Source: JABMOV01 sp964654545
GTDB taxonomy: Bacteria; Fidelibacterota; Marinisomatia; Marinisomatales; JABMOV01
Reading direction: 5' to 3'
Length of the DNA: 64,000 bases
NCBI GenBank assembly: GCA_964654545.1
Contig: CAZZIU010000004.1
Span: forward strand, 77,685-141,684
Part shown: positions 40,632 through 49,448 of the stretch, piece by piece
How the letters are laid out: each line of letters opens with the position of its first letter
Numbering within the stretch: position 1 is the stretch's first letter
Notes under the pieces: model-generated
The model's input: the letters and a program-made list of their open reading frames with translations, nothing else
Told to the model about the DNA's origin: nothing
Database searches by the model: none
Program-made: the position numbers and the translations under genes

Positions 40632-41705
40632 ATGGCCACCCTACGCGCAGAATATCCAGCTAAGTGGAATAAATATGTAGCAGATAATCCAGAGTGGAAA
40701 AAGTTGGAGCTTGAGATAGAAAAGATTCCAGCTAAGCCTAGATCTATACCTGATTTTTATGTTAATAGTAAATCTAGAAATTATCCACTTTCTACTAAAA
40801 AATTAAAATTATCCGATAAGTTGAAATTGACTAGTATCAAAACAGTTCAGGTTGATAATCAAATATATGCACAGGTTAAAGTTGGAGCCACTCAAGGTTT
40901 AGTTAATTTAAATCGCATTCGTAAACCTACCGGAAATAGAGCAAATGTCATGGCTGCTGAAGAGGCAGCTATTCGAGATTTGAATAAAATATTTAAGGAT
41001 ATTATCAAGAAAGAAGGACCGATTAATATTAGATTGAAGGGTGATCGGAAAATATATAAGAATGCTACTGGTGTTCGTAACGTAGACGAAAAGGTTAGAG
41101 TTCCTGGGGCTGGAGCACGAGAAGCTAAGTCGGATTTTAATATTGTGGATGATGATGGCAATGATCTTATTTTTATCTCACATAAAAAGGCTGGAGGTGC
41201 AAAAGCATTTCAGCAGTATGGTGGTGCCACTTCGATGTCTGGAGCTCCAGGTGTAGGTAACATCATAGAAGAACATCCAGAAGTTCAGAAGTTTTTAGGT
41301 CAAGTTGCTAGAATATATGATGCTGATGATGAGCTTCCTAATCCTATGTATAAGTTTATTAGGGATAAGTATTTGATTATGGCGTCTGTGTTTGGGCCTG
41401 AGTATAAGAAGAATGGTAGACAAGTGTATTCGATTGATAATGTTCAAGTGATTGGTCAGGGTAAGCCCACACTTGAGCCTACTCGTACCGAAAAATTATA
41501 TGAGTTGTCGTTTAGCGATCATATGGTTTTGAATGGTGATCGTAAAAATGAGTTTAAGACCGGAGATTATAGAGCAGTTATTGGAGTTAGAAAAGAGAAC
41601 AAAAAGGGATTTAACTATGGGGACAAAAGATATACTAATGCAAGAACAGGAATATTTCCCATCGTATACTTTGCTAGTCGAGGCGGAGTGGAGAGATTGA
41701 CATGA
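40632..41705 (+). CDS. Unknown protein, possible PD-(D/E)xK-like core
   Basis: 357 residues, basic. The segment EAKSDFNIVDDDGNDLIFIS followed by HKKAGGAKAFQQYGG has the Asp ... x-Lys spacing of PD-(D/E)xK nuclease folds; this is a guess. Late promoter upstream and AGGTTT near the start. Its end overlaps the next gene start by four bases (ATGA). Function unknown. Confidence 0.5.
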   Translation: MATLRAEYPAKWNKYVADNPEWKKLELEIEKIPAKPRSIPDFYVNSKSRNYPLSTKKLKLSDKLKLTSIKTVQVDNQIYAQVKVGATQGLVNLNRIRKPTGNRANVMAAEEAAIRDLNKIFKDIIKKEGPINIRLKGDRKIYKNATGVRNVDEKVRVPGAGAREAKSDFNIVDDDGNDLIFISHKKAGGAKAFQQYGGATSMSGAPGVGNIIEEHPEVQKFLGQVARIYDADDELPNPMYKFIRDKYLIMASVFGPEYKKNGRQVYSIDNVQVIGQGKPTLEPTRTEKLYELSFSDHMVLNGDRKNEFKTGDYRAVIGVRKENKKGFNYGDKRYTNARTGIFPIVYFASRGGVERLT

Positions 41706-42952
41706 GTATGATTGTATTAGACGAGGCTGCGGCCGCAGGTAAAAATCTACATCTTGAGCATGTTGAAGATGAGATTTTGAATTTTGGTGTAAAGGGAGGT
41801 AGAGCATCTATCGATTTTTTACGGGAACTCCGAAACATGTTAGCCGGAAACTCAAACAAAAAGGTAAACGTAACAGTAAAGTGGGATGGAGCTCCTGCTA
41901 TATTTGCTGGAATCGATCCATCAGATGGTAAGTTTTTTGTTGGCACTAAAGGAATTTTTGCGAAGAATCCTAAGATCGTAAAGACTCCTTCTGATTTAGA
42001 TACATATGGATATAGTGGTGGATTGAGAGATAAGCTGACACTCGCATTGAAGGAGATGCCTAAACTGGGAATTAGTGGTGTTCTTCAGGGTGATATGATG
42101 TTCTCTTCTGATGATTTGGAGCCCAAAACTATTGATGGTCAAGAGTATATTACATTTCAGCCAAACACGATTGTTTATGCAATTCCTACTGGTAGTGATT
42201 TAGCTAAGACGATACAAAAAGCAAAAATGGGAATTATATTTCATACGACATATGAGGGCGGCCCGACACTCGCTGATATGACTGCATCGTTTGGTGCAAA
42301 TATTTCTGGTCTTAGAAGCACTCCTTCTGTTTGGTTTGATAATGCAGATTATCAGGATGTGTCTGGTAAGGTTTTATTTACCGATAAGGAGACTGTTGAA
42401 TTAACTCGTCATCTTTCGCGAGCCGGAAGTGTATTTCAGAAAATTAATTCAAAGTCGCTTGATGAGTTTATTCGTACACAGTCTCAATTGGCGTCTGCTT
42501 CTGGGTCTTCTTTTAAGACATATAACAATAGTTTCATTCGAGCCGGAAAGCCGATTAAAGATCCTAGGAAACATGCAATGGATTATTTGAGATATTTTGA
42601 AGATTGGTGGCAGACTAAGATGATTGCGACAGTTAAGACTGAGAAGACAAAAGAAGTGAAAACTCAGAAGATGAAAGAACATATGAGAATCATACAGAGA
42701 AATTTGAGAACTATTCAGCAAATTACAGAATTTCAAATTCATTTGGTAAATGCCAAAAGTATGATTGTCGAAAAGCTAAATAGTGGAGCGGGTGCGATGA
42801 AAACATTTGTACAAACGCCCACAGGTTTCAAGGTAGTTGGTGACGAAGGGTATGTTGCAGTGGACCGATTAGGTAAAAATGCCGTTAAATTAGTTGACCG
42901 CCTTGAGTTTTCGTTTAATAACTTCACTGCTCAAAAAAATTGGAGCAAGTAA
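41702..42952 (+). CDS. Putative nucleotidyltransferase (DNA/RNA-ligase-like, KxDG motif)
   Basis: 416 residues. VTVKWDGAPAIFAG contains K-x-D-G, the lysine motif that forms the AMP adduct in polynucleotide ligases; further on, GVLQGDMMF resembles ligase motif III and FQPNTIVYAIP motif IIIa. N-terminal EHVEDEILNFGVKGGRASID and these blocks belong to a family I recall in cyanophages. Ligase activity is inferred only. Coupled to the upstream gene. Confidence 0.6.
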   Translation: MSMIVLDEAAAAGKNLHLEHVEDEILNFGVKGGRASIDFLRELRNMLAGNSNKKVNVTVKWDGAPAIFAGIDPSDGKFFVGTKGIFAKNPKIVKTPSDLDTYGYSGGLRDKLTLALKEMPKLGISGVLQGDMMFSSDDLEPKTIDGQEYITFQPNTIVYAIPTGSDLAKTIQKAKMGIIFHTTYEGGPTLADMTASFGANISGLRSTPSVWFDNADYQDVSGKVLFTDKETVELTRHLSRAGSVFQKINSKSLDEFIRTQSQLASASGSSFKTYNNSFIRAGKPIKDPRKHAMDYLRYFEDWWQTKMIATVKTEKTKEVKTQKMKEHMRIIQRNLRTIQQITEFQIHLVNAKSMIVEKLNSGAGAMKTFVQTPTGFKVVGDEGYVAVDRLGKNAVKLVDRLEFSFNNFTAQKNWSK

Positions 42953-43297
42953 ATGTTATCGTTCGTTGAGTGGGAAGAGTTGGACGAAGTTCTGACCGCA
43001 CAGCAAAGGAAGAAGCGCGGAATTCAAATGAAAAGAAACCGTGCAAAATTGCGCCGCGGCCGAAAGCGTGCCCGCAAGCGTGTCGCCGGTCTTGGTATTT
43101 TGCAGAAGCGAGCAAAAAGACAGGCTAGAAGAGAGGTCTTTCGTAAGCTAACTAGTGGTAAAAATCCTTCGGATGTGAATCCAGCATTCAGGAGAGCAAT
43201 TGAGCTAAGAGTGCAAAAGAAGCAAGGGTTGATTAAGCGAAAGACTAAGCAGTTGGTTAGAACTAAGCGAAAGGAAGATGTAGCGCGACGTAGATGA
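42953..43297 (+). CDS. Very basic small protein (114 aa), likely nucleic-acid binding
   Basis: MLSFVEWEELDEVLTAQQRK, then a nearly continuous Arg/Lys-rich helix (RNRAKLRRGRKRARKRVAGL). Resembles small basic proteins common in marine T4-like phages. Directly after the KxDG gene. Function unknown. Confidence 0.6.
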   Translation: MLSFVEWEELDEVLTAQQRKKRGIQMKRNRAKLRRGRKRARKRVAGLGILQKRAKRQARREVFRKLTSGKNPSDVNPAFRRAIELRVQKKQGLIKRKTKQLVRTKRKEDVARRR

Positions 43298-43304
43298 ATA
43301 AATA
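43297..43304 (+). promoter_or_regulatory. Possible late promoter (AATAAATA)
   Basis: One mismatch to TATAAATA, overlapping the previous stop by one base, 44 bases before ATG 43348. Confidence 0.4.
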
Positions 43305-43347
43305 CATATATGATATATCACAGCAGTTAGGCTAAGGGAAACCTGCT

Positions 43348-44667
43348 ATGGCAAGAAAAGATACAGTAGTTATTGCTTGGGGTCGATTTAATCCCCCAAC
43401 AACAGGTCACGAGGTTGTAATTCGTCGTGTTGCTAAAGAGGCTCGTTCTCGAAATGCTGATTATCTGATCTACCCCACCAAATCTGTAGATCGAAAAAAG
43501 AATCCTCTCACCTTCAAGCAGAAGGTTCGATTTATGAAGAGGATGTTTCCCAAGTATGCTAAAAATATTTCATCCGATGCATCTGTGAACACTTTGATAA
43601 AGGCTGCACAGAAATCGGAAAGTCAAGGTTATTCTAATCTGGTGGTAGTGGTTGGTGCAGATAGAGTAAAAGAGTTTGATGATTTATTGGGTCGATATAA
43701 TGGAAAAGATTATAATTTTGATTCGATTGATATTGTGAGTGCTGGGGAAAGAGATCCGGATGCTGATGATGTAACTGGTATGTCTGCGTCTAAGATGAGA
43801 AAAGCTGCATCTGAAGGTGACTATGATCTTTTTTCTACTGGTCTTCCTTCTGGATATAAAGGCGGTAAAACTTTGTATAATACAGTAAGGACTAATATGG
43901 GATTGAAAGAAGATTACGATACGCTCATAGAAGATTTACGTTCTGGAGGTATCGGAGGACCTAGGTTTAATCGTCTACTTCGTTTTGGTTTGGCGGTACA
44001 AGGTCAAGCGGATATACCATTAACGAAACGAGCATTTAATAATTTCGAGAAAGCTCAAGCTGATCCGAAGATGAGGAATAAAGTTTTTCAGACGACCGAT
44101 AAGTTATTTGATTTTGTGTTAGATGATAACATATTATACCAAAGGCTTTTAATGTTGTTGCATAAAAATCAGATATATGGAGACAACAATATGACAAACG
44201 AAGAATCGAAAATTATAAAGAAGTTGCAAGAAAAGTCCGATACTTCTGGAATATCATATGATGTGCTTGTTGAGGTTTTTGTTAGGGGTTTGAAATCTTG
44301 GGAAAATGGAGATTGCTCATCTGAGATGGATGCCAATCAGTGGTCATTTTCTAGAGTTAATTCATTTATCTCTGGTGGAAGATCAAGGCAGATGGTAGAT
44401 AGTGATCTTTGGGAGATTCATGAAAGTGCGAATGCTGAGTTCGATGAATTTGTCGATATTGATTTGGATTCTGCTTTTGATGAATATGTCACTGAAAGAG
44501 CAAATTACGCTGGGCGTTTGAGTCAGCAGACGTTATCTTATAAAAAGAGTAGATTGGCACAAAGACAAACAGCACTTAAAAAAAGAACAGCCGATAGGCT
44601 TAAACAGATGAGAGATAGACATCAACGCCAAGTAGATATTGCTAGGCAAAGTAGGAGTGTAGGATAA
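43348..44667 (+). CDS. NMN adenylyltransferase-like domain fused to a phage-specific domain
   Basis: 439 residues. N-terminal nucleotidyltransferase: VIAWGRFNPPTTGHEVVIRR (the GxFxPxxxGH signature) and VTGMSASKMRKAA (the C-terminal SxxxxR signature), as in NadM/NMNAT and cytidylyltransferases. Residues about 190-439 are unrelated, helical and charged, with a basic C-terminus. The N-terminal part could make NAD from NMN; the C-terminal part has no recognised role. Coupled to the next gene. Confidence 0.72.
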   Translation: MARKDTVVIAWGRFNPPTTGHEVVIRRVAKEARSRNADYLIYPTKSVDRKKNPLTFKQKVRFMKRMFPKYAKNISSDASVNTLIKAAQKSESQGYSNLVVVVGADRVKEFDDLLGRYNGKDYNFDSIDIVSAGERDPDADDVTGMSASKMRKAASEGDYDLFSTGLPSGYKGGKTLYNTVRTNMGLKEDYDTLIEDLRSGGIGGPRFNRLLRFGLAVQGQADIPLTKRAFNNFEKAQADPKMRNKVFQTTDKLFDFVLDDNILYQRLLMLLHKNQIYGDNNMTNEESKIIKKLQEKSDTSGISYDVLVEVFVRGLKSWENGDCSSEMDANQWSFSRVNSFISGGRSRQMVDSDLWEIHESANAEFDEFVDIDLDSAFDEYVTERANYAGRLSQQTLSYKKSRLAQRQTALKKRTADRLKQMRDRHQRQVDIARQSRSVG

Positions 44668-45932
44668 TGAGCGATAATAATCGAAAGAATACTGTAGGAA
44701 TGTCTGGGTCTGAAACTTTAGATAAAGGTTTACTTGATGCTGTATCGTCTGTTGTAAATTCTGATGAGAAGATTAGAATGAGTGATTCTGATCAATATGT
44801 TGATCGTGTTACTGCGAATCTTCCAGAAGATGATTCTGAGATGATCACTGAGAGTGATTATGAGCCAGCTGATTCTATGGGTAAGTACCGTGGTGCTCAT
44901 AGGATGAATTTGCCTAAGAAAAAGTATACTGCCGCAGATGAGAAAAGAGATCGTGAGCAACATGCGAAATTTCAGGCAGATGCCAAAAAACATATTGAGA
45001 AGCACGGAGAGACTCCTGGTGCTGTTCGGGCCCGCCGCGAAAGAGAACGAATGGATAGATTTCATAAACAGCAAGTTGCGAAGCATAAGCAGCAAATGGC
45101 TGCAAAACTAGCTAAGAAGGAATCTTTCTCTGGATTGAGTGATGAAGATATTAATAATCTTCTTGAGAAATTTATACATGAGGGTGGTCTAGATAACGTA
45201 AATAAGAAGGCACTCAAGAAGAATTTCAAAGATCGAAATGATAGGGACATTGATAATGATGGCGACGTTGATAGTTCTGATGAGTACCTACATAATCGTA
45301 GAAAGAAAATTTCATCTAAGATGAAAGAAGGTAAGAATGGGAAGAAAGATCCTGTTGTTATTAATCCTACCGTAGGTGAGTCGGTCGATTGGGAAGAAGC
45401 TCAATATTGGGATGAAGAGACTGTGGCTGACTTCCTTAAGCGAGGCGGAAAGATTACAAAGCTCAAGCCTCGTGTTGCTCGTGGTGCTACGAAGAAGCAG
45501 ACTATGAAGGTTAGGGGTGGTCGTCCAGGAGCTAAAGAGTTGGCTCGTAAAGCTGAGAAGAAAGTTCATGGCGAAGAGGTTGAGCAGTTTGACATCAAAT
45601 CATTTGTGAAGGACCTTAAAGAGAAGGCTCTAGAGTGGGGATCTGATGAGAGCGCAAACAAGTATAAGAAGATGACACCAGGTCAGACGCCTAATACAAA
45701 TAATGATTTGGACGAAGCTGGTGCGAGAGACCACTTTCGTAAGTTTCAGTCTAAGTTTAAGTCTATGCCAGCAATTGATTCTAAAGAGTATCCAGAGATT
45801 CGTGGTCTAGAAGGACCTTTTAGATTCAAGAATGGTGCCATACTCTATTATGATCCAAAGGAAGGAAAGTATTACGACAATAAGAGTGACATGTATGTTG
45901 ATAAGTTGCCTGAGGGTTGGGAGAGAGAGTAA
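44667..45932 (+). CDS. Charged, EF-hand-like phage protein (virion-linked?)
   Basis: 421 residues, highly charged with low-complexity Lys/Glu/Gln stretches. Near residue 193 is DRDIDNDGDVDSSDEYLHNR, a D-x-D-x-D-G calcium-loop motif. It has an EEVEQFDIKSFVKDLKEKAL element like the EQVDE elements at 6271 and 7572. Start overlaps the previous stop (TAATG). Probably a structural or internal protein; unproven. Confidence 0.55.
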   Translation: MSDNNRKNTVGMSGSETLDKGLLDAVSSVVNSDEKIRMSDSDQYVDRVTANLPEDDSEMITESDYEPADSMGKYRGAHRMNLPKKKYTAADEKRDREQHAKFQADAKKHIEKHGETPGAVRARRERERMDRFHKQQVAKHKQQMAAKLAKKESFSGLSDEDINNLLEKFIHEGGLDNVNKKALKKNFKDRNDRDIDNDGDVDSSDEYLHNRRKKISSKMKEGKNGKKDPVVINPTVGESVDWEEAQYWDEETVADFLKRGGKITKLKPRVARGATKKQTMKVRGGRPGAKELARKAEKKVHGEEVEQFDIKSFVKDLKEKALEWGSDESANKYKKMTPGQTPNTNNDLDEAGARDHFRKFQSKFKSMPAIDSKEYPEIRGLEGPFRFKNGAILYYDPKEGKYYDNKSDMYVDKLPEGWERE

Positions 45933-46520
45933 GTGAAGACGTATAAGCAGTTATTGATTGAGGCGAGAGACGACTCGCCCATTATTATGTTGGACATGGA
46001 TGGAGTGGTAGCTGATTATGCTCGTGGAGTGAAAGAGCTATGCGGAATGTCTATTGAGGACTGGAAAGCTAGATGCAAGGCAATGACGGATGATAAAGGA
46101 AATGTGCATCCTGAAGTGTCCAATAATCGATTGCATAAAATGGTTACGGATGCTGGAGTTGAATTTTGGGAAAATCTTAATTGGATGAAAGATGGAAAAC
46201 AGTTGTGGAATTTTCTAAAAAGCCATGACGTTGAAATTTTATCTGCATATAAGAAGAAGAGAAATGATCCAAATCGATACAGCCATGATGGTAAACTTCT
46301 TTGGTTAGATCGAAACATGAGGATTCCTAAAAATAAGATTAACTTGGTAATGAGAGAAGATAAACAGAAGTATGCGTTAAATGCAGCAGGCAAGCCTAAT
46401 ATTTTAGTTGACGACTACATCAAGAATATAAAGGAATTTGAAGCTGCTGGTGGTATAGGTGTGCATCATACTTCGGCAAATTCAACGATTGCGAAGCTCA
46501 AGAAGTTGGGTTTCGTATAA
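45933..46520 (+). CDS. HAD-family nucleotidase-like phosphatase
   Basis: 195 residues, GTG start directly after the previous stop. HAD motifs: IIMLDMDGVVADY (DxDG nucleophile), VEILSAYKKK (motif II), and NILVDDYIKNI (motif IV acidic pair). The layout is that of 5'(3')-deoxyribonucleotidases. Would dephosphorylate nucleotides in the cytoplasm. The MKTYKQLLIEA start is typical of marine phage proteins. Confidence 0.75.
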   Translation: MKTYKQLLIEARDDSPIIMLDMDGVVADYARGVKELCGMSIEDWKARCKAMTDDKGNVHPEVSNNRLHKMVTDAGVEFWENLNWMKDGKQLWNFLKSHDVEILSAYKKKRNDPNRYSHDGKLLWLDRNMRIPKNKINLVMREDKQKYALNAAGKPNILVDDYIKNIKEFEAAGGIGVHHTSANSTIAKLKKLGFV

Positions 46521-46523
46521 ATA
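46516..46523 (+). promoter_or_regulatory. T4-type late promoter (TATAAATA)
   Basis: Perfect octamer followed by G, overlapping the previous stop, 42 bases before ATG 46565. Confidence 0.65.
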
Positions 46524-46564
46524 GATTAAAGGAATAGGTAGTAGAATACCGAAGGGAGAATGAC

Positions 46565-47209
46565 ATGGCACTCTGGGGTTTTGGAAACACTGCTGGTGGT
46601 GATAAGCAACCAACATGGCAGAAAAATAGAAATACCGGTCGTAAGGCGCGCCCTGCGATTAATGATAGAAATGAGACGTATGTGGGCAATCAAGGTTGGA
46701 CTCAGCAGGTGACTAAGCAGGGCAGAACACTTGAAGAAGTGTTGTGTGCGTCAAGTACCGATTATCGAGTCGCGGCTGGTCCTGGTACTGGTGCTGCAAA
46801 CGTAACTGGTGTTACATGGCACACTCGAACTACAGCATTTGGTACTAATGTGTACGCGGATGTTGCTTTCGATCAGAAGGTACATGTTGCTGGTCATGGT
46901 GCCGGTAATCGCCCATATATTGAAGCTGCTAATAACAGCGGCGGCGCCTTTCGTATAATTTGGCATTGGCACGATGCAGGTAATGGTAATGGTACTAATA
47001 TTCTGACCTTTAGCGCAAATGCTCAGGGCTCCGGAGCCGCGGCGCATTGGAGCGGTAATGGAGAGATGATGATTAAGACTGGTGTGATTACGAATCATAC
47101 ACATATTAAGAAGGTAGTGGACCGAGCTGCTGTTGGATCTGAAGCTGCGACATTGACTGCGACAAATGTTACCACTGCGAATGTGCTTGTGACTGGAGAT
47201 GTTGATTAA
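46565..47209 (+). CDS. Gly/Ala/Thr-rich protein, probable virion component
   Basis: 214 residues, beta-rich, few charges. N-terminal MALWGFGNTAGGDKQPTW and a composition like phage decoration or fibre proteins; no signal peptide. Own late promoter and good ribosome site (AAGGGAG). No family recognised with certainty. Confidence 0.5.
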   Translation: MALWGFGNTAGGDKQPTWQKNRNTGRKARPAINDRNETYVGNQGWTQQVTKQGRTLEEVLCASSTDYRVAAGPGTGAANVTGVTWHTRTTAFGTNVYADVAFDQKVHVAGHGAGNRPYIEAANNSGGAFRIIWHWHDAGNGNGTNILTFSANAQGSGAAAHWSGNGEMMIKTGVITNHTHIKKVVDRAAVGSEAATLTATNVTTANVLVTGDVD

Positions 47210-47238
47210 TTGATATAATATAGAAGTGATAATTTGGT

Positions 47239-47631
47239 ATGCTATTTGATGTTTTGACTGATCATAATGTGGATATGTATGCGCTAAAAGCCTATGATAA
47301 TATTCATTGCGAAAATATAGATGAATTTTACGATGACATGAAGCGTATTAAATATATTAAGCGTTTATTTAACCGTTACACACAGACGGGTGAGTTGAAA
47401 GATCGATTGATATTGAACCATATTATCATATTGTATAATGTGTTTCCAGTTGATGCTGCTACTAGAATATTATTTTTCAAAATTGACTTTGAGGATTATG
47501 TAAAATTGAAAACTTTTTTGGTTTATTTAGGATATATGCCAGATAGGGTTGAGGGTATTAGAGGCAGAGATATATTGAGCAGTGACATACCATTAGACGT
47601 AACTATAATCTCGAAATTAAGGAATATCTAA
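47239..47631 (+). CDS. Conserved-looking phage protein, unknown (130 aa)
   Basis: Helical, with KRIKYIKRLFNRYTQTGELK and LILNHIIILYNVFPVDAATR, blocks I recall from many T4-like marine phages. Function not known. Next gene starts right after its stop. Confidence 0.6.
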   Translation: MLFDVLTDHNVDMYALKAYDNIHCENIDEFYDDMKRIKYIKRLFNRYTQTGELKDRLILNHIIILYNVFPVDAATRILFFKIDFEDYVKLKTFLVYLGYMPDRVEGIRGRDILSSDIPLDVTIISKLRNI

Positions 47632-48000
47632 ATGAAGAAATTTTCGGAATTGATTAGAGAAGAGGGTGCGTCTGTTGGTACGTCTGTTTCCTCTGTTGCT
47701 GGATTGCAGGGCGATCCTCCTGGACCTAGAATGCGATCTAAGGTGTTAAAGAGAAAGAGATATAATGGATGTGAGGTATTTGTGGTCGACGCTGGTACTT
47801 ACACTAAATGCCGATCTGCTAAAATGAAGAGTGAGCGATTTGCAAAATATATTCAAGATGAAGAAATTGGAAATGCAGTTAGAGAATACGCAAAGCTAAA
47901 TCCTAGTAGTTCAATTATGATAGAAGATGAAAATACTGGTGCAATTACTTACCTTAAAGTAGGTAAAAATGATCCTATTTCCAAACTATATGGAAGATAG
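47632..48000 (+). CDS. Unknown phage protein (122 aa)
   Basis: MKKFSELIREE start as in other marine phage proteins here; middle KRKRYNGCEVFVVDAGTYTK, then acidic helices. Resembles conserved hypothetical proteins of pelagic myophages. Adjacent to the spanin-like pair. Confidence 0.5.
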   Translation: MKKFSELIREEGASVGTSVSSVAGLQGDPPGPRMRSKVLKRKRYNGCEVFVVDAGTYTKCRSAKMKSERFAKYIQDEEIGNAVREYAKLNPSSSIMIEDENTGAITYLKVGKNDPISKLYGR

Positions 48001-48002
48001 AT

Positions 48003-48224
48003 ATGACAACTAATTTACTGATCGTTAGTGGTTTTTTTGTAGTTATTTTTGTTCTTATATATGGATTAGTTAGAGTTACTAAAAAAGTCAGTGCTCTTGA
48101 GAGAGAAAATAAGCAGTTAGGAGAGGTTATTGATAATGCAAAAGAGGCGATTGAAGCACTCAACGAACCGCTTACTCTTGGTGAAGATTTGCTTGATGAT
48201 ATTCGTGATAGGAGCGGGTTGTAA
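48003..48224 (+). CDS. Inner-membrane spanin-like protein (Rz-like)
   Basis: 73 residues: N-terminal membrane helix (LLIVSGFFVVIFVLIYGLV) followed by a coiled coil (VSALERENKQLGEVIDNAKE), the layout of i-spanins. The next ORF starts inside it in another frame and encodes a putative lipoprotein, the Rz/Rz1 arrangement. Would help fuse inner and outer membranes at lysis. Shorter than most i-spanins. Confidence 0.55.
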   Translation: MTTNLLIVSGFFVVIFVLIYGLVRVTKKVSALERENKQLGEVIDNAKEAIEALNEPLTLGEDLLDDIRDRSGL

Positions 48225-48429
48225 ACATTTTTCTCCTGATCCTATTCAAATAAGATGCCCTGGTTGGACGCCGAAAGCATATTTTGAGTTTGGCGAATTG
48301 CTGCAAATGCAGAAGAATGGTCAATTAGATATAAGAAATCTAGAACTACATATTGCAGAGACAGAGAGGATGTGTCGTGCATTAGATAAAGTCGTTTGTG
48401 GTGAGGATTGCCCTTCTCTTAGGAACTAG
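48136..48429 (+). CDS. Outer-membrane spanin-like lipoprotein (Rz1-like)
   Basis: 97 residues from ATG 48136, overlapping the i-spanin-like gene by 89 bases in another frame. Basic start, hydrophobic stretch LLLVKICLMIFVIGAGC ending in Cys 29 as a weak lipobox, then KHFSPDPIQ. Embedded lipoprotein next to a coiled-coil membrane protein is the classical spanin layout. Ends just before primase. Confidence 0.5.
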   Translation: MQKRRLKHSTNRLLLVKICLMIFVIGAGCKHFSPDPIQIRCPGWTPKAYFEFGELLQMQKNGQLDIRNLELHIAETERMCRALDKVVCGEDCPSLRN

Positions 48430-48430
48430 A

Positions 48431-49447
48431 ATGTCGTATGTAGATCATAAGTTTATTAAACTTGTGTCCCCAAAGCTAGATCGTTTTCAGCAAAAAAATA
48501 ACAATCTTTATAATTTTCGTTGCCCGTTTTGTGGTGATTCTGAAAAGAACGCATACAAGGCGAGGGGATACGTTTATGAGTTGAAAGATTCTCTAATTTT
48601 TAAGTGTCATAATTGTTCTGTGGGCTGTTCTTTGGGTAGTCTATTGAAGCATGTAGATGTGGCATTGTATAATTCATATATTATGGAAAGATTTAAAGGT
48701 AATAGAACATTTAGGGATAAAAAGGAAGAAGAGGTTGTGCCATACAATTTTGAAGCTCCTAAGTTTCATAGCGTAGATCCTTTGCTCAAGATTGGTGCCA
48801 TTAAATTGTCGAAATGTGATATTAGTCATTCGGCAATAAAATTTGCGAAGAGTAGAAAAATCTCATCCGATCATTATGGGTATATGTATTATCTAGACGA
48901 TGAAGAAAAGTTGGAAGAAATATCAGACAAATATAAGGATAGAATAGCGGGGCATTCTGCTAGAATACTTTTTCCATATTATAATGAGCATAGTGAGTTG
49001 ATTGGTTTGACTGGTAGAGCAATTGATCCTAAAAATAATCTAAGGTATTTGACGCTGAAGCTATCTGATCATCCTATGATTTATGGATTGGATCGTGTGG
49101 ATAAGAGCCAAAAGATATATGTGGTAGAAGGTCCAATTGATTCGTTGTTTTTGGGGAATGGTATTGCTGTGTCTGGTGCTGATTTTGCTAAATTAGATAG
49201 CGTTGTTCCTAAAGATAAATGTGTATTAGTGTTTGATAATGAGCCGAGAAATAAGGAAGTATTGTCTCAACAGTTGAAGATGATTGAAGCTGGATATTCA
49301 GTTTGCATATGGCCAGAAAATGTTTATGAGAAAGACATAAATGATATGGTGCTTTCTGATTGGAAATATGTTTCCGATATTATAGACAGCAATACATATA
49401 AAGGTATATCTGCTGTAGCTGCTTTTCATAATTGGAAGAGGATTTGA
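48431..49447 (+). CDS. 61: DNA primase (T4 gp61-like)
   Basis: 338 residues from ATG 48431, with AGGAAC upstream. N-terminal zinc site FRCPFCGDSEKN ... FKCHNCSVGC; a TOPRIM-like core with YVVEGPIDSLFLGNG and VFDNEPRN (acidic metal residues). Makes RNA primers on the lagging strand with gp41. Same length range as T4 gp61 (342). Continues into thyX. Confidence 0.92.
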   Translation: MSYVDHKFIKLVSPKLDRFQQKNNNLYNFRCPFCGDSEKNAYKARGYVYELKDSLIFKCHNCSVGCSLGSLLKHVDVALYNSYIMERFKGNRTFRDKKEEEVVPYNFEAPKFHSVDPLLKIGAIKLSKCDISHSAIKFAKSRKISSDHYGYMYYLDDEEKLEEISDKYKDRIAGHSARILFPYYNEHSELIGLTGRAIDPKNNLRYLTLKLSDHPMIYGLDRVDKSQKIYVVEGPIDSLFLGNGIAVSGADFAKLDSVVPKDKCVLVFDNEPRNKEVLSQQLKMIEAGYSVCIWPENVYEKDINDMVLSDWKYVSDIIDSNTYKGISAVAAFHNWKRI

Positions 49448-49448
49448 T

